Of a DNA stretch of 51,876 nt, positions 25,444-34,174 are shown in pieces. A model generated the notes under the pieces. The model worked only from the letters and a program-made list of their open reading frames with translations. It made no database searches and was not told the origin of the DNA. The position numbers were made by a program, and so were the translations under genes. Each line of letters opens with the position of its first letter. Position 1 is the stretch's first letter. The DNA is from Reyranella sp. (GTDB taxonomy: Bacteria > Pseudomonadota > Alphaproteobacteria > Reyranellales > Reyranellaceae): positions 1-51,876 of the forward strand of contig NZ_SCVC01000008.1 in the NCBI RefSeq assembly GCF_004297405.1. Direction: 5' to 3'.

Positions 25444-26936
25444 GATCCAACGGAATTTAGCCTGAAGACATTGTAGCGCCATGCCTCCAGATCGATGAAG
25501 AGGCCGGGATCGATCAAACCGGTGCCATCTCGATGATAGACTTCGCTTCCCATCACGTCGATGAGCTGAAATTGACGGCCCGCCAGGTTGGCGAACGGTA
25601 GCCGCAGATGGCATTGCGCCCGATGATCCGAATAGTTGACGACGACGGCGTAGTCGCGGCCGTCGCGCGCGTGCCAAGCATAGGAGATTAAATCCTGCCA
25701 GGTCGGATTGCCGGCCCAAGCCGATCGAGGCGGGATCAGCGACCAGGCACCATCGCGAAACGTGTCGGTCTTCGTCAGTTCCCCAAGGAGCCTGTCGTAG
25801 AAGTCGGCGATCTCCGCGTTCCGGGATTCGAGCGGACCACGGCATAAATGCACCGGCACACGGACACGTGCGCCGTCCAACTGGCCCTCATGAAAGAACC
25901 TTAGGCCCGGCGCGAAAGACGCAGCGATGGCAGCCGCCTGATGGCGCGGCCAGGGAAAGACCGCCGCCGCGCGCGGTTCGTCGTGGTTCTCGAGGAAGCG
26001 CGCCAGCCGATCTTGATAGTCGAGCCCGGCTCCCAGATGGGCGCGAACGGCGCCGGCATCGGAATGACGGAGGCGATCATAAAGACGCTTGTCGTAGCAG
26101 TAGTCGAAGCCCTGCTGCTGCAACTCCCACTCTAAATCCCAATAGGCCTCAGCCAGAAACGTGAAACCTCGATGAGCTTCGCGCACTGCCGCGATCGCCT
26201 TCGGCCAGAACGCCGGCGGTGTCAGGCCCCAACTGCGCCGGAAGACGTCCGGCAGGACGAGCATTGCCATATCGCAGCGCAGCCCGTCGCAGTGCTCGGC
26301 AATCATGGCCAGTTCCGCCATCAGCGCGGCCTGCAGCGTTGGATTGGCATAGTTCAGCTGCAGCGTGTCCGGCCAGCCAGGAAAATTGGGATCGCGCCCA
26401 TGGGCCAGGATGCGAGCGCCCTGATCCGTCGCGACCCGGCAATAATCAGCCGGCGCGGCAGCCAGAGCCTGCTCGTCACCTTGGACATAGAAATCGGGAT
26501 GCCTACTGACCCAGGGATGATCCAGCGCCGTATGATTGGGCACGAAATCAAGCATGAGCCGCAGACCGCGGGCAGCGAGCCGGGCACGGAACTCGGCCAA
26601 CGCGGCCCTCCCGCCCAGCGCTTCGTCGACCTCATAGGCGCTGATGGCGAAACCCGACCCGCAGATATCTTCTTCCGTGAGGTCCGGCAACGCCGCCCGG
26701 AACTCGGGCTCCCAGGCAGGGTTGCTGCGCGACACGGCCCGGCCGGCCGCGCCCGTCCGCCACACGCTCAGGAGCCAGATCCAGTCGAACCCACGACGCG
26801 CAAGGTCGTCCAGGGTGGCGTCATCGACATCCGCGAGGGTGACCGGCTTTCCCGCCGCGCGGGACAACCGGCGAAGCCAGACCCTCGTGTTGATCTCGTA
26901 CAGCGAGGAATAGCGCGCGCGGCTTTCCCTAGTCAT
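25440..26936 (-). CDS. GH13 alpha-amylase-family glycoside hydrolase
   Basis: A 498-residue cytoplasmic TIM-barrel enzyme for alpha-glucosidic bonds. The four GH13 regions are intact: Asp-Phe-Val-Pro-Asn-His near 128, the nucleophile in Leu-Arg-Cys-Asp-Met near 220, the acid/base Glu in Leu-Ala-Glu-Ala near 262, and Glu-Asn-His-Asp near 317. The C-terminal beta domain covers about 410-498. No signal peptide is seen. The specificity (trehalose, maltodextrin, glucosylglycerate or other) cannot be told. It is the last gene of the minus-strand carbohydrate operon and overlaps the GH63 gene by 8 bases, so the two are translationally coupled and probably act on the same compound. Confidence 0.92.
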   Translation of the reverse strand: MTRESRARYSSLYEINTRVWLRRLSRAAGKPVTLADVDDATLDDLARRGFDWIWLLSVWRTGAAGRAVSRSNPAWEPEFRAALPDLTEEDICGSGFAISAYEVDEALGGRAALAEFRARLAARGLRLMLDFVPNHTALDHPWVSRHPDFYVQGDEQALAAAPADYCRVATDQGARILAHGRDPNFPGWPDTLQLNYANPTLQAALMAELAMIAEHCDGLRCDMAMLVLPDVFRRSWGLTPPAFWPKAIAAVREAHRGFTFLAEAYWDLEWELQQQGFDYCYDKRLYDRLRHSDAGAVRAHLGAGLDYQDRLARFLENHDEPRAAAVFPWPRHQAAAIAASFAPGLRFFHEGQLDGARVRVPVHLCRGPLESRNAEIADFYDRLLGELTKTDTFRDGAWSLIPPRSAWAGNPTWQDLISYAWHARDGRDYAVVVNYSDHRAQCHLRLPFANLAGRQFQLIDVMGSEVYHRDGTGLIDPGLFIDLEAWRYNVFRLNSVGS

Positions 26937-29562
26937 GCAGCTCCGCGATCATGTTGGCGACCAAGCCGCTCCAGCCCGTCTGATGCGAGGCGCCCAGGCC
27001 GTGGCCGCGATCACCGTCGAAATATTCGTGAAAGAGGATGTAGTCCTTGAAGTGCGGGTCGGTCTGCATCTTCTCATAGGCACCAAAGACGGGACGTCGC
27101 CCGTTCTCGTCGCGCCGAAAGATACTGATCAGACGGTTGCGCAACTCGTCAGCGGTCTCTTTCAACGACGCCGTCCGGCCGGACCCGACCGGACATTCGA
27201 CGCGGAAGTCGTCACCGTAGAAGGCATGGAACCGGTTCAAGCTCTCGATGATCAGATAGTTGATCGGCATCCAGATCGGCCCGCGCCAATTGGAGTTTCC
27301 GCCGAAGAGATCGCTCGCCGATTCGCCCGGAACATATTTGACTTCGGAGCGAAAGCCGCCGGCTTCGAAGACATACGGGCGTTCGAGATGGAAGCGCGAC
27401 AAGGACCGGACGCCGTAGTCCGATAGGAATTCGTCCTTGTCCAGAACTCGTGCCAACAGTTTGGTGCAGCGGAAGGCACGGAGTATCGCGAGCAGGCGCG
27501 TATCGTCGGCGCCGGGCGTGTTCCAGCGGGACACCAGACACGCAAGCTTTGGACGATAGCGCAGGTACCAATCCAGCCGCTTGGCGAACAGCGGCATCTT
27601 CTTCAGCAGGGTCGCGTCGATGGCCTCGACGGCGAACATCGGAATGAGACCGACCAGCGAGCGAACGCGCAGAGGCGTTGCCTCCCCATTGCCCATGACG
27701 AGCCAGTCGTAGAAGAAATTGTCTTCGTCATCCCACAACCCCAACCCCTCGCCGCCGAGGTTGGTCATCGCACCGCCGATCATCAGAAAGTGCTCGAAGA
27801 ACTTGGTCGCGATGTCCTGATAGACATCGTCTTCCTGCGCCAGCTCGATGGCGATCCGCAGCATGTTCAAGCTGTACATCGCCATCCAGGACGTCCCGTC
27901 GGATTGCACCAGCGTGCCATTCACCGGCAGCGGAGCCGACCGGTCGAAGACGCCGATATTGTCCATGCCGAGGAAGCCACCCTGAAAGACGTTCAGGCCG
28001 CGCGGATCCTTACGGTTCACCCACCAGGTGAAATTGAGCAGTAGCTTGGTGAAGACGGTCTCGAGAAACTTCCGGTCACCTCTGCCGCTTTTCCGCCGCT
28101 CGGCATCGTAGAGGCGTAAGGCCGCCCAGGCCTGCACAGGTGGATTGACGTCGCTGAAGTTCCACTCGTAGGCGGGTAACTGCCCATTAGGGTGCATGTA
28201 CCAGGACTGGCACAGCAGGATCAGTTGACGCTTGGCATCCTCGAGATCGAGGTGGCCCAGCGTGGTCAGATGGAAGGCCCAGTCCCAAGCAGCGAACCAG
28301 GGAAACTCCCATTTGTCCGGCATCGAGACGACGTCTTCCATGTTGGCATGAAGCCATTCGCTGTTGCGTCCGGTGAGGCGACTCTTGGGTGGCTTGGGTT
28401 CTACCGGGTCGCCGTCCAGCCACTCCGTGACGTCGTAGTGGAAGTACTGCTTCGACCAGAGAACGCCCGCGAACGCCTGACGTTGAATGCGACGGAGGTC
28501 CTCGTCCGGCACGTTGCTTTGTAGCTCCGCATAGAAGGCATCCGCCTCGGATTTGCGCAGCTCGAAGACCTGCTCGAAGTCCGCAAAGGGGTCAGGCTTG
28601 ACGTGCCCCGAGCTGAGCCTGACCCGGCTAGTCGTGCTGGCGCCAGCCGGAACGACTCGCCGATAGATCCCGGCCGCCTTTGTGCCCTTGGTGGCATCGA
28701 CCGCATCCTTCCGGCCCTTCACCAGATAGTCGTGGAAGCCGTCCTTGTACAATGAGCCTGCGCCAGCACACCCATATAGTTTTGCGACATTGGTCTCGTT
28801 CTCGCAGAACTTGATTTCGTCGGGCCTGTCGAAGTGGATCGCATAGGTTCCGAGTTTCTCATGCTCGACCACGACATTGTCCCCGGCGCGCTCGAAAGAC
28901 GGTTTGCGGCCATCTGCAAACCAGCTCCAGGTGTTGCGAAACCAGACCTGGGGCAGCACGTGGATCGCCGCAGCTTCGGGCCCGCGGTTGTTGATGGTCA
29001 ACCGCAGGAGGATGTCGCCGGCACCGGCCTTTGCATATTCGATATCGACGTCGAAATAGCGGTCGGCATCGAAGATGCCGGTGTCGATGATCTCGAACTC
29101 GGATTGCTGCCTGTCGCGCCGCGCATTCTCCCGCACCAGACGATCGTAGGGAAATTCATCCTGCGGATACTTGTAGAGCATCCGCGCGTAGCTGTAGGTC
29201 GGCACCGCGTCGAGATAATAGTAGAGTTCCTTGACGTCCTCGCCGTGATTGCCCTGCCGGTTGCTCAGGCCGAACATGCGCTCCTTGAGGATGGGATCCT
29301 TGCCGTTCCACAGCGCGACGGCGATGCACAGACGCTGTTTGCTGTCACAAAACCCGCCGATGCCATCCTCACCCCAGCGATAGGCGCGGCTGCGCGCATG
29401 CTCATGGGGAAGGTAGTTCCAGGCATCTCCATCGGCACTGTAGTCTTCGCGCACCGTGCCCCACTGACGCTCACTGATATAAGGGCCCCATTTCCGCCAG
29501 AGATGCTGGCGTGCGTTCGCCTCTTCCAGGCGTCGCTCCTCAGGATTCGTCTTCGCCGGCAT
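26929..29562 (-). CDS. GH63 / MGH1-like glucosidase
   Basis: An 877-residue (alpha/alpha)6-barrel glycosidase of the GH63 / mannosylglycerate-hydrolase-like type. It opens with a Trp-Gly-Pro-Tyr segment and an Arg-x-Trp-Gly-x-x-Arg-Glu-Asp-Tyr block; a Trp-Phe-Ala-Ala-Trp-Asp-Trp block occurs mid-protein and Asn-Trp-Arg-Gly-Pro-Ile-Trp-x-Pro near residue 750. No signal peptide is present, so it acts in the cytoplasm. Members of this length are widespread but poorly characterised; shorter relatives hydrolyse glucosylglycerate or mannosylglycerate. ATG at 29562 has GAAGGA about 10 bases upstream; a TTG five codons earlier is less likely. It overlaps the GH13 gene and lies 20 bases past rpiA. 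Confidence 0.88.
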   Translation of the reverse strand: MPAKTNPEERRLEEANARQHLWRKWGPYISERQWGTVREDYSADGDAWNYLPHEHARSRAYRWGEDGIGGFCDSKQRLCIAVALWNGKDPILKERMFGLSNRQGNHGEDVKELYYYLDAVPTYSYARMLYKYPQDEFPYDRLVRENARRDRQQSEFEIIDTGIFDADRYFDVDIEYAKAGAGDILLRLTINNRGPEAAAIHVLPQVWFRNTWSWFADGRKPSFERAGDNVVVEHEKLGTYAIHFDRPDEIKFCENETNVAKLYGCAGAGSLYKDGFHDYLVKGRKDAVDATKGTKAAGIYRRVVPAGASTTSRVRLSSGHVKPDPFADFEQVFELRKSEADAFYAELQSNVPDEDLRRIQRQAFAGVLWSKQYFHYDVTEWLDGDPVEPKPPKSRLTGRNSEWLHANMEDVVSMPDKWEFPWFAAWDWAFHLTTLGHLDLEDAKRQLILLCQSWYMHPNGQLPAYEWNFSDVNPPVQAWAALRLYDAERRKSGRGDRKFLETVFTKLLLNFTWWVNRKDPRGLNVFQGGFLGMDNIGVFDRSAPLPVNGTLVQSDGTSWMAMYSLNMLRIAIELAQEDDVYQDIATKFFEHFLMIGGAMTNLGGEGLGLWDDEDNFFYDWLVMGNGEATPLRVRSLVGLIPMFAVEAIDATLLKKMPLFAKRLDWYLRYRPKLACLVSRWNTPGADDTRLLAILRAFRCTKLLARVLDKDEFLSDYGVRSLSRFHLERPYVFEAGGFRSEVKYVPGESASDLFGGNSNWRGPIWMPINYLIIESLNRFHAFYGDDFRVECPVGSGRTASLKETADELRNRLISIFRRDENGRRPVFGAYEKMQTDPHFKDYILFHEYFDGDRGHGLGASHQTGWSGLVANMIAELHD

Positions 29563-29582
29563 GCACCGATCCTTCAATGCGT

Positions 29583-30326
29583 CTACGCGCGTATCACGCC
29601 TTGGCCGCCCGCCGTGGAAACACCGAGACGATGGACTCCGGTCGCATCGGCAACGAAGACCGGATCAGCGCGGCCGATAAACAGGCCGCTTTCAACCACA
29701 CCGACGATGCGTCCGATACGCTCCTCCAAGCGTGCCGGATCGAGGATAGGCCCAAAACTGCAATCGAGAATGCGGTTGCCGCCATCGGTGACGAAAGGTT
29801 CGCGCGCCGACGAGTGGCGCAACTGGACGCTGGCGCCAAGCGCTTCGAGGGCGGCGCGGGTCGATTCCAGCCCGAAAGTGACGACTTCCACGGGAACCGG
29901 TGCGTGCGTTCCCAGCCGATCCACCAGCTTGGCGCCGTCGACAACAATGGCTAGGCGCCGGCTTGCGGCGGCAACGATCTTCTCGCGCAACAATGCCCCG
30001 CCCAATCCCTTGATTAGGTTGAGGGTGCCGCGCTCGACCTCGTCCGCGCCATCGATCGTGAGGTCGAGCTGTCGATGCTCCGCGAACGTGGTGAGGGGAA
30101 TGCCCGCCTCCCGTGCCTGCGTCGCCGTTCGCTCCGACGTGGGAATACCGACAAAGCGCAGCCCCTGTCGGTGACGCCGGGCAAGAGCGTCGACTGCGAA
30201 GGCCGCTGTCGAGCCCGTGCCGAGCCCGACGACCATGCCATCCTGGACCAGTTCGACTGCCGCCTCCGCCGCCGCGCGCTTGAACGCGGCCCGCTCGGCA
30301 TCGGCAGGGATCGCGGCGGTACTCAT
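29583..30326 (-). CDS. rpiA: ribose-5-phosphate isomerase A
   Basis: A 247-residue enzyme interconverting ribose-5-phosphate and ribulose-5-phosphate. Family motifs are intact: Gly-Leu-Gly-Thr-Gly-Ser-Thr-Ala near 34, Ile-Asp-Gly-Ala-Asp-Glu-Val near 87, and [11 protein letters not shown] near 102, which holds the catalytic Glu. ATG at 30326 overlaps the rpe stop in an ATGA arrangement, so translation is coupled to rpe. Upstream codons in the same frame belong to the rpe coding region. It is part of the complete pentose phosphate set. Confidence 0.97.
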   Translation of the reverse strand: MSTAAIPADAERAAFKRAAAEAAVELVQDGMVVGLGTGSTAAFAVDALARRHRQGLRFVGIPTSERTATQAREAGIPLTTFAEHRQLDLTIDGADEVERGTLNLIKGLGGALLREKIVAAASRRLAIVVDGAKLVDRLGTHAPVPVEVVTFGLESTRAALEALGASVQLRHSSAREPFVTDGGNRILDCSFGPILDPARLEERIGRIVGVVESGLFIGRADPVFVADATGVHRLGVSTAGGQGVIRA

Positions 30327-31009
30327 GGCGTGGCCGCCCCTGCGGCCGCACTTGCCCGGATCGCGGCAATGGCGGCCTTGTAATCCTTTGTGCCGAAGAT
30401 CGCCGAGCCGGCCACGATCGCGGTGGCCCCTGCCCCAGCTGCCTGTCGCGCGGTCGTCTCGTTCTCCCCGCCATCGACCTCGATCACCGGATCGAGGCCG
30501 CGCTGCCCGCACATCTGCCGGAGGCGCCGAATCTTGGGCAGCATCTCGGGCAAGAACGATTGCCCGCCAAATCCGGGATTGACCGTCATGACGAGAATGA
30601 TGTCGCAGAGGTGCAGGACATACTCGACAAGTTCCGGCGGACTCGCCGGGTCGAGCACCACGCCCGCCTTCTTGCCGAGCGCCCGGATCTGGCTCAGCAC
30701 CCGATGCAGATGGATGGTCGAACCAGGTTCAGCCTGGACCAGCAGGTGGTCGGCGCCGGCTTCGGCGAACGTGGCGAGATAGCGCTCCGGCTCGACAATC
30801 ATCAGATGGACATTGAGCGGCTTGGCCGTCGAGCGACGAATGGCCTGGAGCACGACCGGGCCGATGGTGATGTTAGGCACGAAGCGGCCATCCATCACGT
30901 CGACATGAATCCAATCGGCGCCAGCAGCATCGACAGCACGGACCTCCTCCCCCAGGCGCGCGAAATCGGCCGACAGCACCGAAGGCGCCACGAGGATGGA
31001 GGCAGCCAT
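30323..31009 (-). CDS. rpe: ribulose-phosphate 3-epimerase
   Basis: A 228-residue TIM-barrel enzyme converting ribulose-5-phosphate to xylulose-5-phosphate. Metal and catalytic motifs are present: Pro-Ser-Val-Leu-Ser-Ala-Asp near 8-14, Val-Asp-Val-Met-Asp-Gly near 35-40, His-Leu-Met-Ile near 66, [10 protein letters not shown] near 140 and Glu-Val-Asp-Gly-Gly near 176. ATG at 31009 has a strong GGGGGAGGAT leader and lies 4 bases after the pgl stop. Its stop overlaps the rpiA start. Confidence 0.97.
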   Translation of the reverse strand: MAASILVAPSVLSADFARLGEEVRAVDAAGADWIHVDVMDGRFVPNITIGPVVLQAIRRSTAKPLNVHLMIVEPERYLATFAEAGADHLLVQAEPGSTIHLHRVLSQIRALGKKAGVVLDPASPPELVEYVLHLCDIILVMTVNPGFGGQSFLPEMLPKIRRLRQMCGQRGLDPVIEVDGGENETTARQAAGAGATAIVAGSAIFGTKDYKAAIAAIRASAAAGAATP

Positions 31010-31013
31010 CGTC

Positions 31014-31739
31014 CTAATCCTCCCCCGCCGCTGCCCGATCGACGAACCAGATGAGCTCACCGACAGGCCTCACGCGCGCCGCCGGCACGTCGCCACCACC
31101 AGCGCGGATCTTCCTGAAGATCGCGGCTTTCTCCTTGCCTGCCACCAGGAAGGCGACCCGCCGGCTGCTCTCGATCACCGGATAGGTCATGGTGATGCGA
31201 ACCTCCGGCCGGCCGTGCGAGACAGCAGCGACCCATCGCTTGCGCTCCTCCAGCACCGGCTCGTCCGGCAGCAGCGAAGCGGTATGCCCGTCGGGCCCGA
31301 GCCCGAGCAAGGTGATGTCGAAGAGCGGCTTCTCCGGGTCCAGCACCGCGGCACCATAGGTTGCCTGCAGAGTCCGTTCGTAGCGTGCGGCGGCCTCCTC
31401 CGGCGTGCCGTCGGCTGGGACAGGATGGACATGTCCGGGCGGTACGGGCGCTTTATCCAGCATCGCCTCCCGGGTCATCCGGTAATTACTCTCCGGATGA
31501 TCGTAAGGAACGAACCGTTCGTCGCCCCAGTACCAGGAGACCTGTGGCCACGGGAAACGCCCGACAAACTCGTCAGAAGCGAGTAACGCGAAGAGAGCTT
31601 TCGGTGTCGAGCCGCCCGAAAGCGACACCCGAAACGGGCCCTTCGCTGCTAGCGCCGCCAAGGTCATCCATTCGGCCACATGGCGCGCAAGAGCCGGTGG
31701 ATCCGCAAGGGTCTCGACGCGCCCTCTCATCTCGCCCAT
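31014..31739 (-). CDS. pgl: 6-phosphogluconolactonase
   Basis: A 241-residue DevB-type lactonase, which hydrolyses 6-phosphogluconolactone made by Zwf. The sugar-phosphate motif Ser-Gly-Gly-Ser-Thr-Pro lies near residue 40, Trp-Gly-Asp-Glu-Arg near 70, and the catalytic block [10 protein letters not shown] near 147-156. Length is typical. The start overlaps the end of the HAD phosphatase gene by 13 bases, and rpe follows closely, so it is an internal gene of the operon. Confidence 0.96.
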   Translation of the reverse strand: MGEMRGRVETLADPPALARHVAEWMTLAALAAKGPFRVSLSGGSTPKALFALLASDEFVGRFPWPQVSWYWGDERFVPYDHPESNYRMTREAMLDKAPVPPGHVHPVPADGTPEEAAARYERTLQATYGAAVLDPEKPLFDITLLGLGPDGHTASLLPDEPVLEERKRWVAAVSHGRPEVRITMTYPVIESSRRVAFLVAGKEKAAIFRKIRAGGGDVPAARVRPVGELIWFVDRAAAGED

Positions 31740-32566
31740 GCCGCACCTCGATCCGACGCGCCCAGGATGAATCGCTCCATCGCCTTGGCGAAGCCTTCGT
31801 CATTGTAGGAATCGGTGGCGACACTCGCCTGCGCCTTGACTTGATCGGACGCATTGCCCATCGCGATGCTGAAGCCCGACCGCTTGAACATGGGTACGTC
31901 CGTGGGTTGGTCGCCTATGGTCGCGATCTCCGCGAGGGGCACGCCGAGATGCCGCGAGAGAAAGTCCACCACCGCGCCCTTGTTCGCGTCCTTGTTCGTC
32001 ACGTCGAGATAATAGGGCTGCGAGCGATTTGCCGTCGCCCGCTCACCAAAAACCGCTCGGGCATCTGCCTCGCAGCGCGCCACCTTGTCCAGATCGTCAC
32101 TGACACCGACGACCTTGGCGACCTGGTCGAGCTTCTCGCCGACGTCCGCCACGATCTTGGGCGAGAACTTGACGGTCCAGGCCTCGTGGGCCACGTGCGG
32201 TCCATCGGCCTTGCCAACCAGCCAGTCATTACCGCAATAAACCCAGACATCGAGGCCGTGGGTTCGCAGCAGCTCGATCGACTTGGCGGCGACGTCGGCC
32301 GGCACGATCCTTTCTTCTATGATCGTGAGGTCCGGCTTCACGACAAGCCCGCCGTTGAAACCGGCAATCGGCGTATCGAGACGAAGCGCATCCGTCAGCA
32401 TGGCCATGCCTTTGGGCGGTCGGCCGCTGGTGATGGCGAAACGGATGCCGGCGCCTCGCAGGTTGCGCACGGCGGCTTGGGCGCGCTCGGTCAGCACCTT
32501 CTCCTCGGTGACGAGCGTGCCGTCCACGTCCGCCAGCACCAGGGAGATTTTCCTCTTCTCAGCCAT
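31727..32566 (-). CDS. HAD-IIB (Cof-type) sugar-phosphate phosphatase
   Basis: A 279-residue cytoplasmic HAD hydrolase with a class IIB cap. Motif I (Asp13-Val-Asp15-Gly-Thr) holds the nucleophile, a Thr-Ser-Gly-Arg-Pro motif II lies near 46-50, a Lys occurs before Gly-Ala-Val-Val-Asp in the cap-core return, and Gly-Asp-Gln-x-Thr-Asp near 220 is motif IV. Cof-type enzymes dephosphorylate phosphosugars or cofactors. ATG at 32566 has a GGAG element close upstream. Lying between zwf and pgl, it may remove inhibitory or damaged sugar phosphates, but that is inference from position. Confidence 0.9.
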   Translation of the reverse strand: MAEKRKISLVLADVDGTLVTEEKVLTERAQAAVRNLRGAGIRFAITSGRPPKGMAMLTDALRLDTPIAGFNGGLVVKPDLTIIEERIVPADVAAKSIELLRTHGLDVWVYCGNDWLVGKADGPHVAHEAWTVKFSPKIVADVGEKLDQVAKVVGVSDDLDKVARCEADARAVFGERATANRSQPYYLDVTNKDANKGAVVDFLSRHLGVPLAEIATIGDQPTDVPMFKRSGFSIAMGNASDQVKAQASVATDSYNDEGFAKAMERFILGASDRGAAWAR

Positions 32567-32588
32567 TGGACACTCCGCCGTGCAATGC

Positions 32589-34160
32589 TCAAAGTGGCCG
32601 CCAGGCACGCCCACTGCGCGTCAACAACGCGTCTGCAGCGGCCGGCCCGTCGCTTCCGGCGGCATAGTTGGCGAAGTCATTCGGCGCATGCTCGGGCCAG
32701 TAATCGAGGATGGGCTGCACCGCCTGCCAGCCCGCTTCGATGTTGTCCGCGCGCTGAAACAGAGTCGCATCGCCGACCATGCAGTCATAGATCAGTGTCT
32801 CGTAGCCGGTAGAAGGCTTGGCGTCGAAGTAGGACTTGTAGGAAAAATCCATGCTGACATTCCCGAGCGTCATGGCGAGGCCAGGGCGCTTGGCGGCAAA
32901 CTGAAGGGCGATTCCTTCATCGGGCTGGATGCGCAGGATCAGCCAGTTGGGATTCATCTTCTCGACATGCGTTCCGCGGAACATCGCGTGCGGCGCCTGG
33001 TGGAATCGGATGGCAATCTGGGTCTTGCGTGCCTTGAGGTGCTTGCCAGTGCGCAGATAGAACGGCACGCCCGCCCAGCGCCAGTTGTCGATCTGAAGCT
33101 TCCAAGCGATATAGGTCTCGATGTTCGATTTGGGTGAGACGTTGGGCTCCTGGCGATAGCCCAGCACGGGCTTGCCCAAGACAGTGCCCGGCCCGTACTG
33201 GCCGCGGACGACATCGCGTTCGACCCGGCCCGGTTTCAGAGAACGGATGGCCTGGATAGCTTCGGCCTTCTTGCCACGCACGGCCTCGGCATCGAATGAC
33301 GTCGGTGGCTCCATGACGGTGAGCGACAGGAGCTGGAAGACATGATTGGGCACCATGTCGCGTAGCGCACCGGTCTGTTCGTAGAACCTGCCGCGGCTCT
33401 CGACGCCGACGGTCTCGGCCGCGGTGATCTGGACGTGGTCGATGTGCTCGCGGCGCCACAGCGGTTCGAACAGGCCATTGGCAAAGCGCAGCGCCATGAT
33501 GTTCTGGACCGTTTCCTTGCCGAGGAAATGGTCCATTCGATAGATCTGCCGCTCCTCCAGGACCTTGAGGATCGACGCATTGAGCGCTTTGGCCGACGGC
33601 AGATCGTGTCCGAAGGGCTTTTCGATGACGACCCGCCGCCAGCGACCGTTCTGTTCGCCGACCAGGCCGGCGGCGCCCAGGCGCTCGACGACGGTCTCGA
33701 AGAAGCGATCGGCGACGGCAAGGTAGAAGAGATAGTTGCCAGCAGTGCCAGCAGTCTTGTCGAGTTCGGCAAGGTGCTGGCCGATGCGCTTGTAGGCGTC
33801 GGCATCTTCGAACTCACCCTGCACGTAGCTCATGCGTTCGCCGAGCCACTGCCACGCTTTTTGATCGAGGCGGTCGGCCTGGAACTCCCCTTCATGGCTG
33901 GCGACGAACTGTTTCATCATATCGGTGAGGCCTTGTCGCCATTCTTCCACCGTCCGGCGGCCGTGATCGACGCCAACGATACGGAAGCCGTCGGGCAGAC
34001 GCCCTGCCGTCACCAGGTTGTAGAGCGCCGGCATGATCAGTCGCTTGGTAAGATCGCCACCAGCGCCGAAGATGACCATGGCGCAGGGTGGCGCCACGGG
34101 CACCGTGTCGCCGGTGGCGGGCTTCTTGCTCGCGCTGGCGCGTTCCTGTCTTTCCGACAT
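32589..34160 (-). CDS. zwf: glucose-6-phosphate 1-dehydrogenase
   Basis: A 523-residue enzyme oxidising glucose-6-phosphate to 6-phosphogluconolactone with NADP(+), the entry of the oxidative branch. The nucleotide-binding Gly-Ala-Gly-Gly-Asp-Leu-Thr-Lys-Arg motif lies at about 32-40. The active-site block Arg-Met-Asp-His-Phe-Leu-Gly-Lys-Glu lies near 207-215, with substrate Lys and His in place. A Glu-Lys-Pro-Phe-Gly block lies near 180. The N-terminus carries a short Ala/Lys-rich extension. AGGAGG lies close before the ATG at 34160. It follows tkt by 14 bases and precedes the Cof-type phosphatase gene. Confidence 0.97.
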   Translation of the reverse strand: MSERQERASASKKPATGDTVPVAPPCAMVIFGAGGDLTKRLIMPALYNLVTAGRLPDGFRIVGVDHGRRTVEEWRQGLTDMMKQFVASHEGEFQADRLDQKAWQWLGERMSYVQGEFEDADAYKRIGQHLAELDKTAGTAGNYLFYLAVADRFFETVVERLGAAGLVGEQNGRWRRVVIEKPFGHDLPSAKALNASILKVLEERQIYRMDHFLGKETVQNIMALRFANGLFEPLWRREHIDHVQITAAETVGVESRGRFYEQTGALRDMVPNHVFQLLSLTVMEPPTSFDAEAVRGKKAEAIQAIRSLKPGRVERDVVRGQYGPGTVLGKPVLGYRQEPNVSPKSNIETYIAWKLQIDNWRWAGVPFYLRTGKHLKARKTQIAIRFHQAPHAMFRGTHVEKMNPNWLILRIQPDEGIALQFAAKRPGLAMTLGNVSMDFSYKSYFDAKPSTGYETLIYDCMVGDATLFQRADNIEAGWQAVQPILDYWPEHAPNDFANYAAGSDGPAAADALLTRSGRAWRPL

Positions 34161-34174
34161 GGCTTCCTCCTGCT

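Noticed and set aside
31361..32812. Long plus-strand open frame of over 480 codons across pgl and the HAD gene
   Set aside because: It lies antisense to intact enzymes with clear catalytic motifs, and its own translation matches nothing.
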